Positions 1 through 11,348 of a stretch of 64,000 nt of DNA are shown here, piece after piece. The position numbers and the translations under genes were made by a program. The number at the start of each line of letters is the position of its first letter. The stretch's first letter is position 1. The DNA lies in the NCBI GenBank assembly GCA_026873275.1, contig JANTUC010000017.1, positions 434,001 through 498,000 of the forward strand, in the 5' to 3' direction. The notes under the pieces are model-generated. The model was given only the letters and a program-made list of their open reading frames with translations, searched no databases and was not told where the DNA came from. The DNA is from Pseudopithomyces maydicus (lineage: Eukaryota; Ascomycota; Dothideomycetes; Pleosporales; Didymosphaeriaceae).

Positions 1-1139
1 GGTGCCTCTCGGCAATGAAGCGGAGACTTTTTGTCTTTCAGCTCTGCGACACGCATATGCCACCGCTGGCCAATTAGATGCATTCACCCATGTAACCTAC
101 TCATTATGACGGGAACGGTATTGTGCAGTCAGTCTGATCTCAAGCGCAGGACACGTCTTAGAGCATGTGTAACATCACGGCAAAGACGAATCATGTCTCA
201 AGAGTGCTGCCCTCAGACCACCGGATCTGTCGTCCGACTTCTCATGACCAAACAGACACCCGCCGAATCCGCTCGTCTAATTCTTCACTATTCTACAGCA
301 TTCCATCCGCTCTTCTCACACACTACACTTACCTCACCCATCATCCAGGCACCAGTAAGCACACGTGCACATCCGTATACGTCCCACCCGTACCTCGGCC
401 CCCTCGGTGCGACCCGAACAGCCGAATCAGAACCGCCCCCTTGGCTACCATTTCCGCATAGCTGGAGATGCCGGAAATGCACGATTTTGGTCAAGCATTG
501 CCAAGCAGGGATCCTGCGAGGTGATTGTGCGACAGTGGGGGCCAAACGCGATGGGAGAGCAGGGATAAGAATAGGTGGAATACGAGGACGACGAGTCACG
601 GGTGGTATTTGCGGCTGCAAAAATAAAACAACAATGGGGAATGGGCGGTGGCTAGTGAGGTTATGGACCTGCGTCTCGGCTTCTGGGGCGGCATTGTTAG
701 TGGCGCTATGGGGGTGGAAGTGTGGTGTGGTGTGGTGCGGAATTTTTTTGTTTGAGGAATGGGTCCGCGATTGTTATAGAAACGTGATCTTCGGGTAGTG
801 TCGGGGTTAGAGTGTGTACGATAGTGGGTACTTTGCTCAAAGAGTGGACTATTTGTAGACGCTGGGTGCACAGCTCCTATCAGTGACATTTGGGATTTCG
901 GCGTTGTTGTAGTTTATTTTGACAGCCGGATAAGAGCGATGTTTTAGTTGGGCCGACCATGACACGAGCTCAGCCGACCATCAGTTTGATGTGTTAATGC
1001 GCAAGCGATGGAACGACCATTTTTACACCAGAGCAAGTTAAATAATAGCTTGGGGCTAGAAACAATGTTTCAAGAGGAAGACTAGGTTGATTGTTACAGC
1101 GAGACGGTATCGAGGCTTCAGCTTTGGTGGAATACTATT
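1..1139. other. Gene-free stretch at window start
   Basis: A long open frame crosses 31-798 on the plus strand. Its translation is rich in Cys, Arg and Trp, has no recognisable domain, and its start has no convincing context, so I treat it as chance. I see no RNA gene here. The right edge grades into the minisatellite field. Confidence 0.5.
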
Positions 1140-2335
1140 ATTGTATGAACTTGATGGTGGAATCAACTTCAGAGTGGTGGCCTCATTTGGTGGTCGGGTG
1201 GACTTCAGTGTGGTGGTCTCGGCTACCGATATGGTGGGATGAGCTTCAGCGTGGTGGCTTCAGCTGTTAACGTGGTCGGATGAGCTTCAGTGTGGTGGCC
1301 TCAGCTATAAACGTGGTTGGATGGACTCTGGAGTTGAATCACCTCTAGGACGGTATTCTCAGCTACTTCTATGTTTAGTGATCAAGTGAACGGATAAGTT
1401 AGGTAGGTTCGATGAACTTTAGCGATCAATCAAATTAATAGGTCGAGCATGTTGGTATGAGGAAGTTCAAGGTGGGTTACAGACGAGCCCACCACCTAAA
1501 AGAAGGGGCCACCAGAGACGTGGTGGGCTTGGCTTTCCGGAGGTGGGCTGGGCTGTATGCTCGAAGTCCGAGCGTGGTGGGATCAATCGAGCGAACACAC
1601 CTTGGTCGGATGGACTTCTTATGTGGTGGCCTCAGCTTGAGCGGTGGTGGGCTCGGGTATATGATATGCGTATAAGTGTTGTGGTCTGGAATACGTCCTC
1701 ATATAATGGTTATATGAACTTCTGTGTGGCTTCAACTACTCGTCAGTTTCATGCTTGAATAGATTTAGTGTTCAGGTGAAAGCATGGTCGTAGTGCTCCA
1801 CGCTTGGTGGTCGGATGGTCTCTTTGAGTGGTGGCCTCAGCTCTAGCGCTGGTGGGCTCAACTACAGCAGAAATAAGCACTCGACGTGGTGGGCTTAACT
1901 CCTCCACAATCCATGGGCATATAACCCTGAATGTTGTGATAGTAGTTATTTGCACTCTTGGTGCTGGGATGAATTGAATGGTCGAATGAACTTTCAGTGT
2001 GGTAGTATCAGTGAACTCCGCACCTCATGGTCGCCTCAGCTCTGACGTGGTCGCCTCAGCTACCTCCATGGTCGGATGAGCTTCTGGCGTGGTCGCCTCA
2101 GCTACCCAAACGCTTGATGGGCGTATGAAACGTGGTGGCCTCGTTTCTTAGCGTTAGTGGCCTCAACTGCGTCCCCACTTGATGTTCGAATATTTCATAA
2201 TTGGTCAAGATTTTTACTTCCCGATGATGCTAGAGAATTAGATGAGTTATGGTGGGCTCAGCTCGAGCGTTGGTGGGATCAGCTACATGCAATCAGCGTG
2301 ATCGCCTAAGTCAGGTCGAATTTAGTGGCCGGCCA

Positions 2336-2760
2336 TTGATTTTGGTGGTCGGATGAACTTCCGATGTGGTGGCTTCGGCTGTCTTTATACTGCAGTTAGG
2401 CGATACTGGTGGTCGGATGAGCTTTTGGTGTGGTGGCCGCGGCTGTCTCGATTCTGGTATTTAGGCGAAATTGATGGTCGGATGGTTTTTTGACATGGTA
2501 ACCTCGGCTGTCTCCATGCTAGTGGTCAGGTGAAACTGATGGTGGGTTGAGCTTCTGGTGTGGTGGCCTCAGCTGTCTTGATATTGTTGATTTGGTGAAG
2601 CTGATGGTGGGACGAACTTTGGTGTGGTGGCTCCAGCTGTAGTCTTGGTGGCCTCGACTTCGTGCACTCTTGGTGGCCGGATGAATTTCTGGTGTGGTGG
2701 CCTCGACTGTCTCTATACTGGTGGCCAGGTAAAATCGATGGTCGCATGAACTTCTCGAGT
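2336..2760 (+). repeat. Sub-array with about 65-bp period
   Basis: Within the field, a higher-order unit recurs about every 65 bp. Each unit contains a GGTCGGATGAGCTT-like element, then TGGTGTGGTGGCCTCGGCTG, then a variable tail ending before the next GATGGT. Starts are near 2345, 2408, 2473 and 2537, after which the pattern becomes irregular. Confidence 0.7.
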
Positions 2761-3195
2761 GGTAGCCTCAGCTGTCTTCATACTAGTGGTCAAGTGAGAC
2801 CGATGGTGGGATGAGCTTTAGGGTGGTGGCCTCCGCTTCGTGCACCTTTAGTGGTCGGATGAACGTCTGGTGTGGTGGCCTCGGCCGTCCCCACACTGAT
2901 AAATCGGCGATATTGATGGTCGGATGAACTTCAGCATGGTGGCTTCAGCTATAGCATTGATGGTCTCAGCTTTGTGTACTCTTCGTGGTCGGATGAACTT
3001 GGTGTGGTGGCCTCAGCTGAAGCCTTGGTGGCCTCCGCTTCGTGCACCCCTGATGATCGGATAAACTTCTGGTGTGGTGGCCTTAGCTACCCTTATATTA
3101 GTAGGCAGACAAAACTGATGGTCGGATGAGCTTTGGTGTGGTGGTCTCCGCTGAAGCCTTGGTGGCCTCCGCTTCGTGCACCCTTAGTGGTCGGA

Positions 3196-3528
3196 TGTAC
3201 TTTGGTGTGGTGGCCTCGGCTGCCTTCATACCAGTAGAAAGACGACATCGATGGTGGGATGAGCTTTAGTGTGGTGGCCTCGGCTATAGCCTTGGTGGCC
3301 TCCGCTTCGTATAAATTTAGCGGTCTGATGAGCCTTGGTGTAGTGGTCTCATTCATAGCCTTGGTGGTCTCGGTTTCGTACACCCCTGGTGGTCGGATGT
3401 ACTTTGGTGTGGTGGCCTCGACTGCTTTCATACCGGTAGGCAGACGAAATCGATGGTGGGATGAACTTTTGATGTGGTGGCCTCCGCTATAGCCTTGGTG
3501 GCCTCCGCTTTGTGTACAATTAGCGGTT
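3196..3528 (+). repeat. Two copies of a 130-bp segment, 203 bp apart
   Basis: The segment 3196-3325 recurs at 3399-3528 with a small number of substitutions. Both copies start at TGTACTTTGGTGTGGTGGCC and end at TTAGCGG. The similarity is much higher than between average units of the field, so this duplication is relatively recent. Confidence 0.75.
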
Positions 3529-4402
3529 GGATGAGCCTTGCTTGGTGGCTTCACCCATGTCCACATTCTGGCCACTGAATAAAACTCGCATGAAGACTTC
3601 AGTCATGATGTCCGCATTTATGGGTCGAATAAACCTCTGCAGTGTCCTCAGCTTCGTGCGCACACACGGTGGGCTCAACTCCTCCGCACTTCACGAACCG
3701 GCGAATTTCCGTCAAGGCAATCATTTTGGTAGATTTCGTAGTTGGATAGATTTGATAATTTCACAGCAGTCTAAGCTCCCTGTTTGGATTAGTTTGATGG
3801 TGGGATTGATTTGGATGCTAAGCTGAATTTGATGTGGAAATAGCTGAGCCCACCAACGCTAAAGTTGAGCCCACCACACAGCACCCACGCGAGTCCAACG
3901 TGGTCGGATGAGCTCGATGGTCGCTTGGGGCAGGTTATCTCAGTGTATTACATAGCCGTGTGAGCTTTAAGATATATTGGTGTGGCTTGGAAGGTGATTA
4001 CTAGTTTTTGCATAAATATAAGGCGACTTAGTACTTCATGACCTCTCTTCTCATATGGTGCTGTGTGATCTGCACGTGGTGGGCTGGGCCTTCCGACAAT
4101 ACGCGAGCTTTTAGTGTGGTGGCCTCGTCTATACGCACGAATCCGCAAGTTGATCTGTATGGGTTACCCTCTAGATGTAGCTGGTTTGCTTGGAACTGCT
4201 CTTTAAACCCCGACATCGCAGTCGGATAGACGGAATAGTATCATTAATCGAACCTCACACCATCTTATGATGTCCTTGAATACTTGGTCGGATGTAATTC
4301 ATACTGGCTGTTAAAGCTTCGAGTTCTTGCGGGAAGCCGACAGTGGTTGGATGGACTATACAGTGATGAGCGTCAATCTAGGCATGGCCAAGTCACAATC
4401 AG

Positions 4403-4720
4403 TGTGGTCGGGTGAGCTTTGACATGGTGGTATCAGCTATCGGCATGGTGGGATCAGCTTTGACCTGGTGGGATGAGCTTTGGTGTGGTGGGATCAGCTA
4501 TCGGCGTGGTGGGATGAGTTTTGATCCGGTGGGACCAGCTACCGCCATGGTCGGATGAGCTTTGATATGGTGGGATCGTTTATCGGCATGGTCGTTTGAG
4601 CTTTGGCATGGTGGGACGAGCGTTGGTGTGGTGGGATCGTCTATCGGCATGGTGGGATCAGCTACTGCCATGGTCGGATGCGGTTTGATATGGTGGGATC
4701 AGCTACCATCGTGGTCGGAT
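4403..4720 (+). repeat. Tandem array with about 20-bp period
   Basis: About fourteen consecutive 19-22 bp units each begin with TGGTGGGATCAGCT or TGGTCGGATGAGCT and continue with a 6-7 bp linker such as TTGGTG or ATCGGCA. The two linker classes tend to alternate, which suggests an ancestral 40-bp dimer. This is the cleanest part of the minisatellite field. Confidence 0.85.
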
Positions 4721-5327
4721 GAACGCAGGCTTGGACCAATACCGTCAAAACAGGTATAATTCGCACAGCAAATTCAGTCAACTATCCGATTTAGCAATCC
4801 AGCTTTTTATATCAACTATGAGCTTGAAAGACAATTAATTGGAGTGTTTACTGGTAACAGCTAGGAAGCTCTGAAAAAAAAACTATATGGAGGAGCTTTC
4901 CAACATCAAGATATCGTAGCATTATGCAATATCTCCAAAACTTCGCGTAATGAGAATGAAATCTTGACGGCCAGTGTTACTTATGAAAAATAGGCTTTTT
5001 AGTCTGCTGATATTTCTGCGTGGTGGCCTCAGACATTTGCATGGTCGCATGGGGTACAGACGTGGTCGGATGAGACTCCTAATTGACATATGCATTTTCG
5101 CATACACCTCCATGGTCCAATGCATAGATATGATAGCTACATACCAGATAATTTGAGCCGCCCACGAGGAGCGCCCACGGTCGCACCTGCCGCAGTGAAA
5201 GCAGCGACACCAGACGGCCGCGCCTTCCCCAACTACAATCCACACAGATTTTACCTCTCACCCAGCACACCCAGCGCGCACACCTTCAAAATTCGACATA
5301 TCAATTGACCGATTGAAATTTAACGCC

Positions 5328-5499
5328 TATATAAGGAGCAAAAAATAGATACTATCACCTTCGACCGACACATAGAGTTGGCGTAGTTGGTTGCAAAGCG
5401 GCCAACTTCGTCCAACGTTGACAGTGCACCGGTTCGAAGCCGAATCAAAACGAGTTTGAGCCGGGGCCTTCGGGTGAAATGGCTTTTTGCAATTTTTTT
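5328..5499 (+). ncRNA. tRNA-like Pol III transcription unit (tRNA relic or SINE)
   Basis: A TATATAAG element lies at 5328-5335. An A box, TGGCGTAGTTGG, is at 5379-5390. A perfect B box, GGTTCGAAGCC, is at 5431-5441, giving 40 bp between the boxes. T-runs at 5484-5488 and 5493-5499 would terminate Pol III, and a short AGCC/GGCT stem with a TTCG loop inside precedes the first. The A box pairs into a plausible D arm with three of four pairs. The acceptor stem does not pair, the T stem is only three pairs, and no seven-base anticodon loop forms, so it is not a working tRNA. A tRNA-derived SINE head or a stand-alone Pol III RNA are the main options. Confidence 0.55.
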
Positions 5500-6032
5500 G
5501 CAGCCTTATAGTAGGTTGATAGGGTTAAGAAATTGATAGAAAAAAAGGCTTCGCATGCTGTGCAGTCGTTTTATTATGTGCAGGCGACAGAGACATTTTA
5601 TATATGCACTGTTATTACTACTACTACATAAACGGCAAGGCACAGCATGAAGGAACGACCAGCTACCGGTACGTGTCCAACCAAATATAGTCAATGTCAT
5701 CATACACAGTGGCGGTGGTGGATGGAGTATACGATCAGATCGACAAGAAAACGTTGATATTATAAACTCCAGCCATAACAGCTATCCCAGTAAACCCGTA
5801 TTTCTCTAGCCATTCTTTACACAGGAAAAGACTGTGGTACTCAGACACGCTCAACGCGTTACCTGTTTTGCAACCCATTGCCCACGGGAAAAAAACGCCG
5901 CGCTTTCCCACCGCAAATCCGATATTAGGAAATCGATCGAGGGATATAAACCAGACCAAGCTTTGCCAGAAAATAAGACAGCAGCATGCACTACACAAAG
6001 GAAACACGATTGCCTGTTTTGTTCTTCTACTT
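5500..6032. other. Intergenic, 3' flank of OPI1
   Basis: The open frames here are shadows or chance frames. I see no further gene. It lies between the Pol III unit and the 3' end of OPI1. Confidence 0.5.
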
Positions 6033-7803
6033 CTACCTCTTTTCGAAGAGGTTGGTGCCGACCGTGACACCGGTCAACGGCGCCTTTTCCTCTTCCACGG
6101 GCTCTTCTTGCGGCTGGCGGCCGATGCGAGCGAGCCACGCGTCTGCGCTCTGCACCGTGCCGTCCACGACCGCGGTGATCTGGCCCATCATGTCGAGACT
6201 CTCCTTGGCAAACGCCAGCATGCGGTTTGCGCCTCGGACTTCCTCGCCGCCGCCTTCGCCGCCCTCGTTTCCTGAGGCGGTGGTTCGTGAGGCGAGTTGC
6301 CACCTTTGTGGGACGGAAAGTAATTGTGTGCGCACGACCTGTGATGCGTTTTGTGGGAGGGCACCACCTGTATAACGCGATACACTGGTCACGACACCCT
6401 GCAGGGTCTTCCAGATCTCGCTGGAATATTCCTTCATCTTGGTCGCCATGGCGCGAACGTCGTCGCTCTCTCCATCTGCCATGGAAATGTCACCCGACTT
6501 CTCGTTCGGGTAAGAGCTACGTGACTTGCGGACTGCGGCCTCATACTCGTCAAGGAGAAGCCTGAGCGCGTTCATCATCTGGTCAATGTGCTTTGTCGCG
6601 CCGCGCAGCAACTTGAGACACAGCTTCAGAGACTTCAGCGAGGCTTCCGAAAGCGCGACGCCAAGACCCGATGTTGTCATGATGAGCTGGGTCGACCAGT
6701 TCACGCGGCGGTCTTGAGATGACTGTGCGCGGTCTTCCTGTGCCTGCTGTTTACCCGTCGCAGGATCGATGGTGACAACAGCAGTCTCTTCATACTTGGG
6801 GGACCGTTGGTCGTCGTATGCGGGGAGAGACTCGGTGCAGGAGGACTGCGAACCACCTCTGGTACGGGAAGACGCATAGGTGCTTTCAACTTCCATGGCA
6901 TCAGACATGGGACTTGCAACGCGCGGTCGCTTCCGCGCTGGGTCTGCATCACCTTGCTCAAGATCGCTGGGCCGTCTGTGAACCTCTCCTAGGTAGCGAC
7001 GCAAGTTCTGTTCTACACCTGTCCGTCTACCGACGGACGAGACAGTGTTGACGACGGGCGAGCCGATGTTACGTTCAATGAGCTCAGCGCCGTACTTCAA
7101 GAAGCGGGGAGAATAGGTTTTGGTGGTGTTGTAGGCGGATATCGAGCCATTGATGCTGCCTCCAAGCCAAGGGTGCACCGTAGTCAACAGATTGAGCAGC
7201 GGCTCGGGCTCAGTAGCGTTCTCGCGAGCCGACAGTGTCGCGGAGCGACTTGTGGGAGAGCGCACAAAGTCTGTACACTGTTAGTGTTTGCGCAGTGCAA
7301 GCGTGTGACCCAAAGACGTGATGCCCCGCCATCCGCAACTACGGAAGGACAATGGCCCCCCCACCAACGCCGTCTACATCACAGCAACAGCCATTGGAGC
7401 CGCCTGGCTGTGCCCATACGAGAAAGTATTTACCTGGATTGCCCAGCCCGCTCAGCGCTTCGGCAGCGAGCCTCACGTCCGGATCGTCCATGCTGACCAC
7501 GCTCATCTCCCTCCTCCTCTCCTCTCCACTGACGACGCTCGCGCGGTCCAGGTCCATGGCCATCGGGCTTCCGACATCGCCCTCGGGCACCCGAGGAAAC
7601 GTCGCACTGCTCAATGGCGGCAGGGCTCCCCATTGCGTCATGTTACTCTTGGGACTGAGCTCCACGGAAGGGCGGGATGGCTGCGCATCGGGCAGGTCGA
7701 GACTGCGCAGGCTCGGGAGGGTGTGCGTCGGCACCGAAGGCAGGTCGAGGCTCGCGGGATCGTGCTGCGCGTACGCGGGCGGTTGCGCTCGCTCCTGCTC
7801 CAT
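6033..7803 (-). CDS. OPI1: Opi1/CCG-8-type transcriptional regulator
   Basis: Two exons, 7803-7434 and 7270-6033, join across an intron with donor GTAAAT, branch CACTAAC and acceptor TACAG. They encode 535 aa. Opi1 represses phospholipid biosynthesis genes such as INO1 in yeast, and the Neurospora homologue is clock-controlled gene ccg-8. The N-terminal part has the family signature DDPDVRLAAEALSGL, followed at the junction by DFVRSP. A Ser/Pro-rich region follows. The most diagnostic block is LKSLKLCLKLLRGATKHI with the helix after it, in the C-terminal half, including heptad-spaced leucines. No clear FFAT motif was seen. The start is the first ATG of the exon, directly followed by a Pro-rich low-complexity segment. 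Function is by family; promoter targets are not visible. Confidence 0.9.
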
Positions 7804-9213
7804 GTTCGCTGCCGACTCGTCGGGTGTGGGCGGTGGTGACTGTTCGGACGAACGACGCGGGGGGCTCTACTCGTGGGTCGACATGGCGGGTGCTCGTTGC
7901 AGGTGTGTGGGCGTGGATTTGGATGTGGGAAGGTGGTCGAAGATGCCGCCGCGGAGGGTTTGGGGGGCAGATGGGGCGGTGGTTCTCATTCGCACATCAG
8001 CCCTTTCACATGGCACCGCACGAGTAACACGTGAAAATGGACAGACCAGCGCTAATCTGACGGTGGCGAGCTGCAGGTGCTTCCTCCGTTACGAAATCGG
8101 GAGCAGGCCACTAGGCATTACAACTCTCGACCCTTTTTTCCAGACAGACTAGAGAGCGTAGCACATGCAACGCTCCGGGCGTTCGAAGGAGACTGGCCTC
8201 AGCGTCGTCCCCCCTATACCGGTCATCTGCCCCCGAAAAAAGCGAGCGAGCCCCCAGACCAGAAACGCTGCGTGCTAGCGGCTGTCGTCGATCGCATCAT
8301 ACCGCGCTGCGGTGGCAGCCACGTCGATCCTTAATAATCCGACAGCCCTCTGCGCGAGCCCCGTCCCCACGGCTTCGGCCGTCATGCCGGTGCACGCGTC
8401 ACTGCTGCTGCTAGACTACTTACATACTGCTCCCCTCCCTTCCCCTCAACGTCAACATTCGTCACAAGCACCAGGCTTGCCATCTGTCAGGAACAGAGTG
8501 TCGGCGCCGGCTCCACACTGTCAATCTGTCGGTACCTTTATTCCCCAGCCCACGGTTCCCATAGCCGACCTACTAGAGTACCAGCAGGGTGTGCTTCCCG
8601 ATGCTTATTATAGTATAAGCGAAGCCGTAGGAGCGAGCCTCCGAGGAGCCATTGCATGTGAGCCCCAGACAAGACGGCCTCGTCGCATCACCGCAGAGTG
8701 ACTAGTTCTCGGCATGTCTGTTGCAACAGGCCACCAAGTCGAGTTTTTACTTTCATTACTTTCGAACTCGGTAGATATGCACTGCTCACGGGTGGCCTGA
8801 GGAACGCCTCGCCAAGACGTTGTGCCATGTGTCACTAATGCCGACTTCGGCTTTCACATGCGAAGGGTCGGATTGCCTCTTTGAGGGGTAGGTAGTCCAT
8901 GGAGTATCGTAGGTTATTCGCGTCTATCTCCGATGACTGAAAATCATTGCCCAGCCACATTCATATGTAATTACCTCCAAATCATCCAATCGCCCCTATA
9001 ACCATTTGCTCCAGTGGTATCTAGCAACTTCCCTTCCGTATCCGAAAAATCCCAAATCTGAACAAGAATCCAAAGCCAAGGCCAACCTAAGAAACAAACT
9101 TCAAGTCTATCGCTTTCAAAATGAGACATGGAAAACATTCATGGCTGTGTAATTTACAGCTGATGCAAGGAGATCACAGATCGACCGTGTCGGTTTTGAC
9201 CCGCTGGCCAGCA
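7804..9213. other. OPI1 upstream region and 3' flank of exonuclease gene
   Basis: About 1.4 kb with no supported gene. The proximal 250 bp upstream of OPI1 are G-rich on the plus strand. Open frames on both strands lack domain similarity. Confidence 0.5.
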
Positions 9214-11348
9214 TCAGCCTCGGGTAGGGGTGAATTTCATGACATTTTTCAAGAGGTCCATTTGCGCAGCTTCACAGGCCTGTGCAAACCTCTCGATGCC
9301 AGGCACACGGTTCAGCTCCTCCGGTGTACTCGGCGACATCAGGACAATGAGGTCCAGCGTAGATTCCGATACGATTGGTGCATTCGACAAATTCCAGGAG
9401 CCGGAAGAACTCGTACTGATTTTCCTTGTAACTAGCTTGCTGAAAGCAAGTAGCTTGTTGCGGAATATCTTCGTTTTTGGGCTCAGTGGAACAGGTACTA
9501 TCTCTGGGAGTTTGGGGTATTCGATATGTCCTTCTTTCGAAATAGACTCCAAAGACGACTGTTGCGTCTGCGCGCCATTGGAGATATTTGTACCGAGACT
9601 GGCTTTCGCTCGTTTCCTTTTCAGGGAAGAAGGTGGCCATTCGGAAGGTGTGTAGAACGTTTCGAAAGCTGAAGAGTCCTCTGATGTTGCGCTTGAGTTT
9701 GGACTCGATCGAGATGCACCGTTGGTTTGTATCATTTTACTACCTTCTTGGCCTATAGCATTGTTAGACCGAGCGACTCTGGATATCATTTGTGAAGCAT
9801 CACCTGTCAGGTCGACTACTTCAATGCCCTTATATTTTGAGGAACCGCCCAGTCTACCCATGAGCGATGGCGAATTTTCTTCTGAATCTTTTACGTCCAA
9901 TCTGGTTTCCCCGAAAGTAAAAGACAGTCCAGTATGCAAAACAGGCGTGGGCTGAGAAGAACTAAATGCCGGTTGTGAGTCCGGAAATTGCTGTTTATTG
10001 GTCCGTCGGCGCTGAGAACCTTGAGTTGGCGTACTTGGTAAGTCCCGTTGGCCTTCTGTAGGGAGGTTGGATGTTTCGTCGACGGGGTCTTCAATACCAT
10101 GTATAGCAATATGCTGTTCAACAACCTCCAACCATTCCTCTCCGTACTTCTCAACAGATACGTGGCCCATTCCTTTGACTTCTAGCAACTCGTCCTTATC
10201 TCTAGGTAACCATTGTGCGATCTCCCAAAGAACGGAATTGTTAGCAATGCAGTACAACGGTAGACCATCCTCCTGTGAAGAAAGCATTTTACGTCGCCGC
10301 GAAAGCTGATCGTACAAAATCTGTCTGACAGGGCCCAATGGCTTCCGGGCGACCACAGTTTTACGTTTGGCAGCTGGTTTCTTTTCCTGCGCCACGACCC
10401 GGTCCGCTGATGTTTTCGTTTCTTCATTCGCATTCTCTTTTGTGCTAGGCTCATCGTTGTTCTGAGTAAAAAGTCAATGGCTGCAATCGCAGCACCATCT
10501 CCTTTTGTCGAATGAATCATGAGTGTCGTCATGGGCTCAAAACCTTTAGTGTTCTTAGGTCTCCGAGTGTATTGGTCTGCGAAGAGAGGCAAGCCTGGCA
10601 CAGGCTGGAGCGCAAGGCGTTTTGCGTTCATGCAATGGAAAAGCATAAATCCAGCGTATGCATCGCTGGCAGCGTAATTCCTTTGATCATCGGTAAGTGG
10701 CTTGCTCCAATTGCTCGTTCTGACAGAATCTTTCTTCAACGGCAAACCTAGATGATCCTGGACCAGGTGTGCCAGTGCAACCATTTTGGTGTTCAGTAAG
10801 TCGTACGGACCATTGGAGAATTTTACCAAGCGATCCAGATGGCTCAGCTCGAACGCGCCTTGTGGATTTAACCCAAAATATCGTCGGAGCCTGGCAAAAT
10901 CAGCTCCTAAGATGCCAACCCCGGTCTTCGCGATAGTTTGGCTTTCGATAAGCTTCTTTAGGGAAGGAGCAATGATTTCATCTGTAGTCTTTCCAGGGTG
11001 GAGTCCAATATGGAATAGTGCAATGGTAGTTTCAGACGCAACTTGGATCAGGCCGATTCTTTTTTGTAGCGGCGGATTGTCGCTATTTCGTACGAACGTG
11101 GGCCACTCCATGTCAAATCCGACTACAGGTTCATCCAAGAATTTTTGTGCTATTTCTTCCGACTGTGCCTTTGTTTTGCTGTAGAGTACCTGTACCTTGC
11201 TGCCTTCTAAGGTTTGATAAAGTCGATAGCTCCACCATGGCACAGCTGTCGGCGTATGTAGACGGTATGCCAGAGGCCACAAAGCAACCTCGTTTTTCTG
11301 CTTGCCTGACTCATTGGTAGTCGAGCTAGTTTCGTTGCTCACCTGCAT
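9214..11348 (-). CDS. WRN-like 3'-5' exonuclease with HRDC domain (frameshifted)
   Basis: The N-terminal half (start ATG at 11348) is a DEDDy exonuclease. Exo I is GFDMEW, Exo II lies around ILGADFARLRRYFGL and Exo III is NYAASDAYAG. The second half, in another frame, starts after 10470 with an acidic linker, then an HRDC domain (RQILYDQLSRRRKML to KYGEEWLEVVEQH). A Ser-rich region follows and then a C-terminal helical block that resembles a second HRDC-like fold. The frames differ by -1, and the switch coincides with a T5 run on the coding strand at 10468-10472. No phase-compatible GT donor was found, so an intron is unlikely. One extra T gives a continuous protein of about 711 aa. Such proteins trim DNA 3' ends in repair and recombination. 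The alternative is a recent pseudogene. Confidence 0.8.
10468..10472 (-). other. Frameshift site 1 (T5 on coding strand)
   Basis: Reading passes from the exonuclease frame to the HRDC frame here. Upstream of the run the HRDC frame is closed by TGA. Downstream the exonuclease frame reads as low-complexity Arg/Lys noise. A one-base contraction of the run explains it. Confidence 0.7.

Larger units (their letters stand above)
1140..5070. repeat. Degenerate minisatellite field, core TGGTSGGATSAGCT
   Basis: A roughly 4-kb stretch is dominated by variants of two alternating short units. One is TGGTCGGATGAGCTT and the other is TGGTGGCCTCAGCT. They are spaced about 20 bp apart and joined by variable linkers. 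Dense parts are 1150-1330, 2030-3540 and 4400-4720, with thinner parts between and a last fragment near 5020-5070. The units read almost entirely on the plus strand. Short inverted copies occur near 1490 and 3841-3880. Open frames through it are repeat artefacts. I do not recognise the family. It could be a decayed minisatellite or the subterminal repeats of a mobile element. Confidence 0.85.

Noticed and set aside
31..798. 255-codon open frame at the left edge
   Set aside because: No domain, no start context, and competing open frames on the other strand; composition is not coding-like.
3093..3575. 160-codon minus-strand frame rich in ATTP and GHH
   Set aside because: It is a translation of the minisatellite units, with repeated peptides that follow the DNA period.
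5371..5455. Functional tRNA gene at the A/B boxes
   Set aside because: Acceptor stem does not pair, T stem is incomplete and no seven-base anticodon loop forms.
10462..10545. 82-nt intron (GTTTTG to CTCAG) to explain the exonuclease/HRDC frame change
   Set aside because: The donor is phase 1 and the acceptor needs phase 0; the join creates a stop.
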